A DNA stretch of 64,000 nucleotides from an uncultured Draconibacterium sp. GTDB taxonomy: Bacteria > Bacteroidota > Bacteroidia > Bacteroidales > Prolixibacteraceae. The stretch covers positions 186,001 to 250,000 of the forward strand of contig NZ_OY771648.1 in assembly GCF_963674925.1 (NCBI RefSeq), read 5' to 3'. The notes under the pieces are model-generated. The model had not been told where the DNA came from, did not search any database, and saw nothing but the letters and a program-made list of their open reading frames with translations. How positions within the stretch are numbered: position 1 is the stretch's first letter; every line of letters begins with the position of its first letter. Made by a program: the position numbers and the translations under genes. Below, piece after piece: positions 45,592 to 53,640 of the stretch.

Positions 45592-47121
45592 ATGAGTAGA
45601 GATGCAAATAAAGCCTTTTTTGGTCACCCGATAGGGCTTTCAACACTATTTGCCAGTGAAATGTGGGAACGCTTTAGTTACTATGGAATGCGGGCCTTGC
45701 TGGTTCTTTTCCTTACGGCAACTTTTGCTTCGGGCGGATTTGAAATGGCAGAACTTGATGCCTTTACCATTTATGGTATTTTCACCGGTTTAGTTTATGT
45801 AACCCCGATTTTAGGCGGAATGCTGGCCGACAAAGTGCTGGGACAGCGAAAATCGATCTACATCGGAGGTCTAACCATGGCCATTGGACAATTCCTGCTG
45901 GCCGGAAGTGCGTGGTTATACGGTTCTGATGCCAGTATCGAATTCCGTCAAACCATCTTTTACGCCGGTTTGGGAATTTTAATTTTGGGTAATGGTTTCT
46001 TTAAACCTAACATTTCTACCATGGTGGGCGAATTGTACGACAATAACGACCCGCGCAAAGACGGTGGTTTTACCATCTTTTACATGGGTATCAACCTGGG
46101 AGCTTTCTTTTCGCCACTGGTAGCGGGGAAATTAGGCGAACAAGTAGCCTGGCAATATGGATTCCTTGCAGCCGGAGTGGGAATGTTATTAGGAACAATA
46201 TGGTTTTTTGTACGTAGTCATACACTTGGGCATATAGGAATGCCACCAAAAGTAAAAAGCGAAAGGGTACGTTTAATCCTTAATGACTGGTTTAGCATCT
46301 TACTATATGTTGTTGGCATCGTTGGTTTAATTTTCGCGATAATTGTAGGATGGAGTGTTATACCATCTGCAGTAAGTACAGCAATTATTTGGGTACTAGG
46401 CATAGGTGGGGTGATTATACTTACCACAACAATATTCAAAGGAACCAATGGTAAAGCCGAATGGTCGCGTGTTGGAGTAATCCTTGTTTTGGCCCTCTTC
46501 AATATTTTATTCTGGAGTGGATTTGAGCAAGCCGGAACTACCTTTAATATTTTTGCCCGCGACAATACACAACGAATGATTGGCAGCTGGGAGATCCCGG
46601 CAACATGGTTTCAAAGTATTAATGCCATTTGGATTGTAGCCTGTGCACCTATATTCAGTGTGTTATGGCTAAAGCTCGACAAAATAAAACTGAACCCTAA
46701 TACTCCAATGAAATTTGCCTGGGGTTTAATTATGCTTTCGCTGGGATTTGTGATTATGGCAATTGCTTACAGCAGATCTACAGGAGGTGATACACTACGT
46801 TTGGTTAGCCCGTTATGGCTGATTGTTGTTTACCTGTTTCATACTTTTGGTGAATTATGCCTGTCGCCTATCGGACTTTCGATGGTGACCAAGTTATCGC
46901 CGCCAAAACTGGTTTCAACGATGATGGGAGTTTGGTTTGGCTCTGTTGCTGCCGGAAACTTCGTAGCCTCGCAAATGAAAGCCATTTCGATACAACTGGA
47001 AAAAACACTTGGCACTGAAATTCAGGTATTCTGGTTGATCGCCATTCAGTCGGCAATTATTGCTCTTATTGCAATTGCGCTTTCTCCGGTGCTGAAAAAG
47101 ATGATGCACGGAATCAAGTAA
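45592..47121 (+). CDS. Proton-coupled oligopeptide transporter (POT/PTR family)
   Basis: A 509-residue membrane protein with about 12-14 helices. It has the family motif FASEMWERFSYYGMRALLVLF with the proton-coupling ExxERF core (about 20-40), GGMLADKVLGQRKSIYIGG, and FYMGINLGAFFSPLVAGKLG. It imports di- and tripeptides using the proton gradient. Next to, and divergent from, a dipeptidase gene. Confidence 0.95.
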   Translation: MSRDANKAFFGHPIGLSTLFASEMWERFSYYGMRALLVLFLTATFASGGFEMAELDAFTIYGIFTGLVYVTPILGGMLADKVLGQRKSIYIGGLTMAIGQFLLAGSAWLYGSDASIEFRQTIFYAGLGILILGNGFFKPNISTMVGELYDNNDPRKDGGFTIFYMGINLGAFFSPLVAGKLGEQVAWQYGFLAAGVGMLLGTIWFFVRSHTLGHIGMPPKVKSERVRLILNDWFSILLYVVGIVGLIFAIIVGWSVIPSAVSTAIIWVLGIGGVIILTTTIFKGTNGKAEWSRVGVILVLALFNILFWSGFEQAGTTFNIFARDNTQRMIGSWEIPATWFQSINAIWIVACAPIFSVLWLKLDKIKLNPNTPMKFAWGLIMLSLGFVIMAIAYSRSTGGDTLRLVSPLWLIVVYLFHTFGELCLSPIGLSMVTKLSPPKLVSTMMGVWFGSVAAGNFVASQMKAISIQLEKTLGTEIQVFWLIAIQSAIIALIAIALSPVLKKMMHGIK

Positions 47122-47150
47122 GAAATAACAAATTTGAAATATATTGGAAG

Positions 47151-47180
47151 TACCCGGCTTAATAAGTCGGGTATTTTTTT
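47151..47180 (+). terminator. Rho-independent terminator of the POT transporter gene
   Basis: TACCCG (47151-47156) pairs with CGGGTA (47168-47173), followed by seven T. Confidence 0.88.
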
Positions 47181-47610
47181 GCCTGTGATTTAAAGATACG
47201 CTCTTATTAGTGTCAGGTAAAATTTTAAGATTACCCCTTTGGGACACCTTTGGTGTCTCGCGATTACAGCGATGACAGATAATTCAAGTTTTTTTTTGTA
47301 AGGAAAGAGTTTGAATGGACTCGGCCAATCACAGAAGAAGTAAATCAGACCACCCTACCGCTGTAAACGCGGCCCTCCCCTCCTCGCAGGAGGGGAATTG
47401 TAAATCAGCGAAGCTAAATTTCCATACGACTTACATTGTTTTTATTTCTATGCCCAAATTTGTTAACGAATTTTCTCCTCCTGCCAGGAGGAGTACGCAG
47501 CGAAGCTGTGGGAGGTGGTTATAATCACCGGTCCAACTCATAACGCCCAAATAATTGGGTATACTTAGCCAATAACAAGTTTTTTTCATGGCCTAAAGAC
47601 TTCTTGCCAA
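47181..47610. repeat. Gene-free region with C/T-rich hairpins
   Basis: About 430 bp without a gene. It holds two near-perfect hairpins: CCCCTCCT-cgc-AGGAGGGG at 47377-47395 and CTCCTCCT-gcc-AGGAGGAG at 47475-47493, the second followed by a gcagcgaagctgtgggaggt stretch. They look like members of the dispersed repeat family also at 55.2, 55.8, 58.15 and 62.2 kb. Confidence 0.55.
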
Positions 47611-47639
47611 AAAAAAAGCCCGGCTAAACAACCGGGCTT
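47610..47639 (-). terminator. Rho-independent terminator of the DUF4831 gene
   Basis: On the minus strand AAGCCCGG pairs with CCGGGCTT around an eight-base loop, then a long T run. Confidence 0.88.
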
Positions 47640-47663
47640 CTCAATGGTATATGTTTAAGAATT

Positions 47664-48767
47664 CTATTTCATTTGAACGGATTTAATAGCTCCTGTTTCG
47701 GGATGAAATTCGATGGAATAATTGCCGCCTAATAAATCTTCTGGAACCGGGGCAATGGTTCCAAACTGCGCAATGGTTGCACGTGCCGAGGCCAGATTGT
47801 TCAACTCGTAAATAATCTTAATATTGGCCACTCCGGGCATTCGGTAATAAACACCATCGTAACCGGCATCGGGATTATCCGACGCAGCCTCGGTCTGGTA
47901 TTTTTCCAATAAACCGGCCACCTGTTCAAACTCCACCATAACTGGTTTCCCTGAAAGATCACTGGCAGGAACAACACCGTTTTCATCCGAAATACGGAAA
48001 ATCACCGCATTCTTTTCGTTTGCCGCCGGCACATAATCAAAACTGTAGGTTTCGGTTTTATACGTAGTTCGCCCCACAAACAGTTTGATGTAATTCTGCT
48101 CGGTACGTTTTAGTTCTTCCAGGCTCACTTCATAGGCTTTTCCATCGGGATACTCGCCGTCGATGCGGAGTGCTGCCAGGTCGTACTGATTCATACGGCA
48201 ATCAAGCACACGTTGGGCTGCTTCAGCAGCTTTTTGCTCCACACTCACAGCCGTTGGCCTGAAGTTATTGGAAGAATCCCCGGGAATCAAAAATGGTGTA
48301 TCCGAGAAATAATCAAAGGAAAAACCATCGTCAAGATCCGGTTTCTGAAATGTTTTGTTGGATTGAACCTGCTGCGGCATTGTAGCTGTTCCGGCTGCAT
48401 TTATTCCGGCCAGGCAACCGTTGGGCGCCAGGCTGATCGTTGCGGCAATACCGCCCATGGCTTTGTATACCTGTTGCGGATCGGGCTCCGAAAAAGTTTC
48501 GAGTTTAACTGCCGACACCGACCATTTTACCGATGCTCTGCTACGGGCATCTTTTATCCCCAGTAACTGCTGGGCATAGGCAGCGTATGGTCCGGGTTCA
48601 AATTTCTCACGAATGGCTTCAACGTGTACTTTAATTCCCGTGCGTGGTAAAGCGTAGGCGATCCCCTCAACATAGGCGGGAGCGATTCCGTCGTCGTCTT
48701 TCTTTTTGCGCTGTCCAAAGGTCGGAACGACTATCATTACAGCAATTATCAAAGCTAAATACCTCAT
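47664..48767 (-). CDS. DUF4831 family exported protein
   Basis: A 367-residue protein with a signal peptide (about 1-19, ending VVPTFGQ). It matches DUF4831 by EGIAYALPRTGIKVHVEAIR, a YAAYAQQLLG segment, YQTEAASDNPDAGYDGVYYRMP and a closing GGNYSIEFHPETGAIKSV. Found mainly in Bacteroidota; function unknown, probably periplasmic. Monocistronic, divergent from aat. Confidence 0.85.
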   Translation of the reverse strand: MRYLALIIAVMIVVPTFGQRKKKDDDGIAPAYVEGIAYALPRTGIKVHVEAIREKFEPGPYAAYAQQLLGIKDARSRASVKWSVSAVKLETFSEPDPQQVYKAMGGIAATISLAPNGCLAGINAAGTATMPQQVQSNKTFQKPDLDDGFSFDYFSDTPFLIPGDSSNNFRPTAVSVEQKAAEAAQRVLDCRMNQYDLAALRIDGEYPDGKAYEVSLEELKRTEQNYIKLFVGRTTYKTETYSFDYVPAANEKNAVIFRISDENGVVPASDLSGKPVMVEFEQVAGLLEKYQTEAASDNPDAGYDGVYYRMPGVANIKIIYELNNLASARATIAQFGTIAPVPEDLLGGNYSIEFHPETGAIKSVQMK

Positions 48768-48991
48768 TGTTCAAATTGTTTTTTGTAAAACCCAAAAGTA
48801 TTAAAATTATTTTGAATGCTATTGAATTAAACACGAAGACACAAAGCCTCAAAGGTTTCTCAAATACACATTCTTTTAACCACAAAGCCCCGAAGTCACA
48901 ACGATTTTATAAGGTCTGATCCTTCTTTTAATTATTCTTTGTGCCTTAGTGTCTTAATGTTTATTTTCTCAGAAATAAATTCGTGTCTTCT

Positions 48992-48999
48992 TATATTTG
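48992..48999 (+). promoter_or_regulatory. Promoter -7 box directly upstream of aat
   Basis: TATATTTG, a TAnnTTTG match ending 5 bp before the aat ATG. If used, the transcript would be nearly leaderless. Confidence 0.4.
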
Positions 49000-49004
49000 C
49001 AGGC

Positions 49005-49673
49005 ATGATACAATTTCCAGATCCGAACCAGGCCGACGATGATGGATTGCTGGCACAAGGTGGCGAGCTTTCCCCCGAGTTTTTGCTCTCGGCCTACTGC
49101 CAGGGTGTTTTCCCTTGGTTTTGCGAGGGCGAACCCATTTTGTGGTGGTCGCCCAACCCGCGGATGGTGTTGCTGCCGGAGGATTTTAAACTAAAGAAAA
49201 GTCTGCGGCAGGTCCTCAACAAAGGGATTTTTGATTTGCGTATCGACACGGCTTTTCGCGAAGTAATTACAGCGTGCAGTAAAACCAAACGCAGTCACGA
49301 AGATGAAACCTGGATTACCAAGGATATTATCGACGGCTATGTGCAACTGCACAAACTCGGTTATGCCCACTCTTTTGAAACCTGGTTTGAAGGAGAGCTG
49401 GTAGGCGGATTGTATGGCCTTTCGCTGGGGAATTGTTTTTTTGGCGAATCGATGTTTTTTACGAAAACCGACGCCAGCAAATTTGCCTTTTACCACCTGG
49501 TGCAGTTTGCCCTAAAGAACAACTTAGCTTTTATCGATGCCCAGCAACCTACCGACCACCTGGCAAGTCTGGGTGCTAAACCCATTCCGCGAAAAGACTT
49601 TCTGGAAATGCTGGAAAAAGCTTTGCAGCGTGATACTTTGCAGGGGAAATGGACAGATAAAACGGAGTACTGA
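49005..49673 (+). CDS. aat: Leucyl/phenylalanyl-tRNA--protein transferase
   Basis: 222 residues from the ATG at 49005 (MIQFPDPNQADDDGLLAQGG); an upstream in-frame Met adds a non-homologous hydrophobic stretch. Motifs: FLLSAYCQGVFPWFCEGEPI, WWSPNPRMVLLPEDF, SFETWFEGELVGGLYGLSLG and FIDAQQPTDHLASLGAKPIPR. It attaches Leu or Phe to N-terminal Arg/Lys of proteins for N-end-rule degradation. Its last 141 bp before the terminal codons are repeated at 55049-55189, and its tail DKTEY differs from the VD tail of that copy. Confidence 0.96.
   Translation: MIQFPDPNQADDDGLLAQGGELSPEFLLSAYCQGVFPWFCEGEPILWWSPNPRMVLLPEDFKLKKSLRQVLNKGIFDLRIDTAFREVITACSKTKRSHEDETWITKDIIDGYVQLHKLGYAHSFETWFEGELVGGLYGLSLGNCFFGESMFFTKTDASKFAFYHLVQFALKNNLAFIDAQQPTDHLASLGAKPIPRKDFLEMLEKALQRDTLQGKWTDKTEY
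49515..49655 (+). repeat. aat 3'-end direct repeat, left copy
   Basis: Aligns without gaps to 55049-55189. By my count there are 14 differences in 141 bases, 13 synonymous and one Leu/Phe. Confidence 0.88.
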
Positions 49674-49806
49674 TCACATAGATTTTTGGATTAGATAAAA
49701 TGACTACTTTTTTCTGATTTGGATACTGCTTCCTAAACTGGCAAAAGGCCTAAGCTGCTTCACAAAAAGTTTACAAAAGTAGATGTATAGATTAACAAGA
49801 AATACC

Positions 49807-50490
49807 CTATCCTCTTAGTAATATTGGTAAAAAGGGTAAAAGATTAGTTAAAGCATGTACTAGGATAGAATAGATAATACCATACTTTAACCTTACTCTA
49901 ATGAAAGCGAAATATAGTCCAGAGATCAAAGGATGAATAAAATATATAAAGGCCGACAAATACAAATCTGAAGTAAAGGATTCTGAATTCAGAATATGTA
50001 ATACACCAAATGAGAAAGCTAGAAAGTAGAATAGCACCCCATAGTGATGATAAATAAAAGAATTTATTCTGCCCTCTAATTTTCTTATAAATTTAGCAAC
50101 ATAAGGGAGTAACACTACCCCTAATCCAAGTGAAATTGCTAATACTAAAGGCATATTGTCTCTCAAAAATAAAAAGGTTAATATGCCAAGGGAAATAAAT
50201 ATATTCTTAAAGAAATTCTTTAAAGGCAGTCTAAATAAAAGCTCCTCAATAACAGGAGCCATAATAACAATTTTAAAAAATTGTGTCGCTTTCGAACCAA
50301 AATCTGTCACCTTCAAGTCTAATAGAAAATACAGAGCTCCGACAATAATCGCGTACAAAAGAGTAAAAATGACATAAAGCCCAATACTTTTAATTATAAA
50401 ACTAATAGATTTGCCAAAAGATAAAGCATCCGATTTTTCTATAATCGGATGCTTTAAAAATATAACGAACTCTTTAAATATAATTCCCAT
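49807..50490 (-). CDS. CPBP-family intramembrane protease
   Basis: A 227-residue membrane protein with about six helices and all three CPBP/Abi motifs: EELLFR (Glu-Glu and Arg) near 80, a FSFGVLHIL His motif near 160, and HALTN near 212. Such proteins act in bacteriocin self-immunity or maturation, or in unrelated CAAX processing. It is last in the minus-strand island, 8 bp after the end of the smallest precursor gene, which favours immunity or processing here. Confidence 0.85.
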   Translation of the reverse strand: MGIIFKEFVIFLKHPIIEKSDALSFGKSISFIIKSIGLYVIFTLLYAIIVGALYFLLDLKVTDFGSKATQFFKIVIMAPVIEELLFRLPLKNFFKNIFISLGILTFLFLRDNMPLVLAISLGLGVVLLPYVAKFIRKLEGRINSFIYHHYGVLFYFLAFSFGVLHILNSESFTSDLYLSAFIYFIHPLISGLYFAFIRVRLKYGIIYSILVHALTNLLPFLPILLRG

Positions 50491-50498
50491 ATTATAAC

Positions 50499-50654
50499 TT
50501 AAAGTAATCCCTCAATAACGGATATTATATTTTTCGTAGCTCTAAGAAGCCTACCGAGGTTATATCCAAATTCATATCCATCTTCATATGATTCTTCGCT
50601 ACCTCCATTAATTAGCATTAAATCTTCAACTAATAATTCATTCATAATTTTCAT
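50499..50654 (-). CDS. Double-glycine leader peptide 3
   Basis: A 51-residue precursor, too short for usual gene finding. The leader MKIMNELLVEDLMLINGG (18 residues) ends in Gly-Gly with the hydrophobic spacing expected for C39 peptidase substrates. The 33-residue core starts SEESYEDGYEFGYNLGR, containing GxxxGxxxG, and ends ISVIEGLL. GxxxG helix-packing motifs are typical of two-peptide class IIb bacteriocins. It lies 2 bp after the preceding precursor gene (50657-50827) on the same strand. No cysteine, so no disulfide or lanthionine is expected. Confidence 0.72.
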   Translation of the reverse strand: MKIMNELLVEDLMLINGGSEESYEDGYEFGYNLGRLLRATKNIISVIEGLL

Positions 50655-50656
50655 CT

Positions 50657-50827
50657 TTATTCTGTTTCTTCCTCCATAGCTTTGATAATCCCTTCAGCAG
50701 CTCCATAGATCCAATCAACAGTATTCGCAGCCACTGCGCCAATTGCATATCCTATTTTTTCAAATACACTCATCCCTCCGTTAAGATGAATAAGCTCTTC
50801 CTTTGTCAATTCTATATATTTTTCCAT
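50657..50827 (-). CDS. Double-glycine leader peptide 2
   Basis: 56 residues from the ATG at 50827; the frame extends 18 codons upstream but that part overlaps the previous gene and is not leader-like. Leader MEKYIELTKEELIHLNGG (18 residues), then a 38-residue core beginning MSVFEKIGYAIGAVAANT with a GxxxG (GYAIG) and an acidic tail. Likely exported and trimmed by the island's C39 transporter. Could be a bacteriocin or a signalling peptide. Confidence 0.8.
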   Translation of the reverse strand: MEKYIELTKEELIHLNGGMSVFEKIGYAIGAVAANTVDWIYGAAEGIIKAMEEETE

Positions 50828-50840
50828 ACTAAAGTTCTTA

Positions 50841-51041
50841 TTATTTTTTATTCTCCGTCCATCCTTTTTCAATTCCTGCAATCACTTCGCTATCTACATA
50901 AATTGCTGTTAAAACAGCAGTTGTAGTAACAGGGTAATTATAGAAAAGATAAGAAAGCAAACTCCCCCCATCAGTACTTATCAATTCTTCATTGCCCAGC
51001 TCTATTACCTCAGGCTGATTTAAAACTAATTCATTTTTCAT
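50841..51041 (-). CDS. Double-glycine leader peptide 1
   Basis: 66 residues. Leader MKNELVLNQPEVIELGNEEL then ISTDGG (26 residues), and a 40-residue hydrophobic core beginning SLLSYLFYNYPVTTTAVLTA and ending in a basic KGWTENKK. No cysteine. It is the first of three precursor genes in a row, preceded by a 65-bp gap that may hold a promoter. The short sequence CTCACAAAAAT occurs just before both this gene and the HTH gene. Confidence 0.8.
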   Translation of the reverse strand: MKNELVLNQPEVIELGNEELISTDGGSLLSYLFYNYPVTTTAVLTAIYVDSEVIAGIEKGWTENKK

Positions 51042-51106
51042 AATTTCTAAATTTTTGTGAGTTAATAATAAATTTTATTCTACGAGTTTCGCGCTAAACT
51101 CACCTA

Positions 51107-51433
51107 CTAAGCTACTAGTGTTCTGTGCAGAAAAAAAGCACGCTGAAAATTATTATGAAAAAATCCACCATTAATTGTTTTTGCATCTTGTTTAGAAACT
51201 ACTTTAATGCCACAATTAACACTTATCTCGTGTCTGTTACTTAAATAAAAAGTTTTTCGTTGTTTCGAATAACTAACTTCTACCCCATAATCTTTAATAA
51301 AATTTATATACTCGTATAACTGCCTGCGGCTAATGTGCAAACAATTTGCAAATTCATCAGGAGTTCCGGTTTTCTCTGCCTTAATTAAATCATTAATGCG
51401 TTGTAAACGTTCTAATTGTTCTAATGCTTTCAT
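51107..51433 (-). CDS. HTH protein with C-terminal double-glycine motif
   Basis: 108 residues from the ATG at 51433, 18 bp after the transporter stop; the earlier in-frame Met lies inside the transporter gene. Residues 5-65 form an HTH_11-like helix-turn-helix (LERLQRINDLIKAEKTGTPD, HISRRQLYEYINFIKDYG). Residues 70-90 read GIKVVSKQDAKTINGG at the end, resembling a double-glycine leader. An 18-residue tail, FFHNNFQRAFFLHRTLVA, follows. The protein therefore looks like a DNA-binding regulator fused to a possible peptidase substrate. It may autoregulate the island. Confidence 0.72.
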   Translation of the reverse strand: MKALEQLERLQRINDLIKAEKTGTPDEFANCLHISRRQLYEYINFIKDYGVEVSYSKQRKTFYLSNRHEISVNCGIKVVSKQDAKTINGGFFHNNFQRAFFLHRTLVA

Positions 51434-51450
51434 TTTTGTGAGATTTGAGA

Positions 51451-53628
51451 TTAAGAGAATTGAGTATTGAGATTTCTTTCGAAAACTGGCATTTGCTTCT
51501 GCCATAAATTAAAGTACTTACCTTGTTGATTATATAGTTCATCATGCGAACCTTGTTCTATTAACCTTCCATCTTCTAGTACCACAATGTTATCGGCCAT
51601 TAAAACGGTACTTAAACGGTGCGCTATTATAATTACTGTTTTTCCTTCATTTCGTAACTGGTGTATGGTTTCCTGCACATAATTTTCGGCTTCGGAGTCT
51701 AAGGAAGAAGTAGCTTCGTCCATAATTAATATTTTGGGGTTGCGGTACAAAGCGCGGGCAATGGCCAGCCGTTGTTTTTGCCCGCCCGAAAGTGTTGCGC
51801 CATGCTCGCCAACAAGGGTGTTAAATCCGTTAGGTAATTTTTCAATAAACTCTACTATACCCAGCTGAGTGCAAATATCAAGTACCCGTTGCATATCGGG
51901 GGTAAATTCGCCAACGGCAATATTATCAATTACCCGCCCGGTAAAAAGATCAAGATTTTGCGGTACAATCCCCACCACTTGTCGTAAACTCTGATTGCTA
52001 AAATACCGGATATTAGTGCTACCAATATAAACAGCTCCTTCGTTTATTGGATATAACTTTTGAAGCAATGCTGCAATGGTTGTTTTTCCCGAACCGCTTT
52101 CGCCAATTATGGCTGTTACATCGCCCTGCTTAAAGCACACGTTAAAATTTTCAAAAACATCAACACGTGTTCCATAGCTGAATGACACGTTTTGAAAGAT
52201 TATATCTCCTAGAACATGTTCAGAGGCGTCAACCAAATCATCATCCGTTTCCTGTTCCAAATCCATTATTTCGAAAAGGCGGTCGGCGGCAATACTGGCA
52301 TTTTGATAAGTTTTGTTCATACCTATCAATCCGGAAACAGGCCCGGTAAAATACCCAATAAGCGCGTAAAAAGACATGAGCTCTCCCGGAGTAATTTCCT
52401 GGTTTAACACAAACAAACTTCCTACCCACAAAAGGATTATGGTAAAGATACGGCTGATAAACAGTGACGTGTTCCCAGAAAAAACCGAATTTAAACCCGA
52501 TTTATAAGCTGAATGAAGCAGGGAAACGAAACGCACTTCAGTTTTTATATTTGAGAACTCTTCAATTCCTAATTGTTTTATTGTACGTTCTGAATTAATG
52601 GATTCCACCAACTGCGATTCCAGCTCTGCTGACTGTTCCATTATTTTTCGTTCGCGTTTTTTATTCAGGTAGTTTACAACGATGTAAAGCCCTGTATAGA
52701 GTGGAATTACCAGCAACATGATTAATGCCAGTTTCCAGTTGTAGATAAACATTAATGAAAACGCAAAAACCACAATAAAGATGTTGACAATAAAGTTGAT
52801 CATCGTATCATTAATGAACGCCCTGATTTTTACTGCATCGTTAATGCGCGAAACAATTTCGCCGGTGCGCATGGTATCGAAAAAACGCTGGGGTAGTTTT
52901 AACAAGTGTTTGTAGTAGCCTAAAATTAATCGGGCATCTATCAATTGTCCGGTCTTTAATACCAACATGGTTTGAAACGAGCCGACAAAAACCTGTAGTA
53001 ACAATATTACAATCATTATTATACTCAGCAGGTTTAAAAGGTTACGATTCCCGTTTATCAGAACATGGTCGGTTATCTTTTGAATATAAATGGAAGTTGC
53101 CAGGCCAAGTATGGTAAAAACGGCAGCACCAAATAAAGCTTGTATAAGCGTTCCCCGGTGGGGACGGAGTAAAAAACCGAAGCGTTTAAAATTTGATATT
53201 TTTTCGTTTCGTGCAACAAAATCTCCCGAGGGAGACAACAGGATCAAAACTCCAGTCCATTCTTTTTTAAACTCTTCAATAGGCTGTTTTTCCAATTTCC
53301 CGGTTCCGGGATCCATTTTCTCAACATACGAGGGAGTTATTTTGTAGATAACTACATAATGTTGCAGTTTTTCTTTTACAATAACATGCGCAATGGCAGG
53401 CAATGGTACTTCTGCCAAAGCTTCTGGAGTTGCTTTCACTCCTTTGGCTGTCATACCCATTTTTTCAGCTGCTTTTATCAGTCCCCAGGCATTGGTTCCC
53501 TTTTTATCGGTACCTGCCCATTGTCGGATTTTTGAAACCGGAAGTTTAAGTTTATAATGCGCTGCTACCGATGCCAGACAAGCTGCTCCGCAATCGGTAA
53601 TATCACGTTGTTTTACTTTTATGTTCAT
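51451..53628 (-). CDS. Peptidase-containing ABC transporter (C39)
   Basis: A 725-residue bacteriocin-type exporter. The N-terminal C39 peptidase has catalytic Cys13 in QRDITDCGAACLAS, His90 in LQHYVVIY and Asp106 in MDPGTG. A six-helix membrane domain (about 155-440) and an ATPase domain follow, with Walker A GESGSGKTT, signature LSGGQKQR and Walker B ILIMDEATSSLD. It cleaves after Gly-Gly and exports the core peptides. All catalytic residues are present. Starts 12 bp after the HlyD-like gene. Confidence 0.95.
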   Translation of the reverse strand: MNIKVKQRDITDCGAACLASVAAHYKLKLPVSKIRQWAGTDKKGTNAWGLIKAAEKMGMTAKGVKATPEALAEVPLPAIAHVIVKEKLQHYVVIYKITPSYVEKMDPGTGKLEKQPIEEFKKEWTGVLILLSPSGDFVARNEKISNFKRFGFLLRPHRGTLIQALFGAAVFTILGLATSIYIQKITDHVLINGNRNLLNLLSIIMIVILLLQVFVGSFQTMLVLKTGQLIDARLILGYYKHLLKLPQRFFDTMRTGEIVSRINDAVKIRAFINDTMINFIVNIFIVVFAFSLMFIYNWKLALIMLLVIPLYTGLYIVVNYLNKKRERKIMEQSAELESQLVESINSERTIKQLGIEEFSNIKTEVRFVSLLHSAYKSGLNSVFSGNTSLFISRIFTIILLWVGSLFVLNQEITPGELMSFYALIGYFTGPVSGLIGMNKTYQNASIAADRLFEIMDLEQETDDDLVDASEHVLGDIIFQNVSFSYGTRVDVFENFNVCFKQGDVTAIIGESGSGKTTIAALLQKLYPINEGAVYIGSTNIRYFSNQSLRQVVGIVPQNLDLFTGRVIDNIAVGEFTPDMQRVLDICTQLGIVEFIEKLPNGFNTLVGEHGATLSGGQKQRLAIARALYRNPKILIMDEATSSLDSEAENYVQETIHQLRNEGKTVIIIAHRLSTVLMADNIVVLEDGRLIEQGSHDELYNQQGKYFNLWQKQMPVFERNLNTQFS

Positions 53629-53640
53629 GAGGGAAGATAT

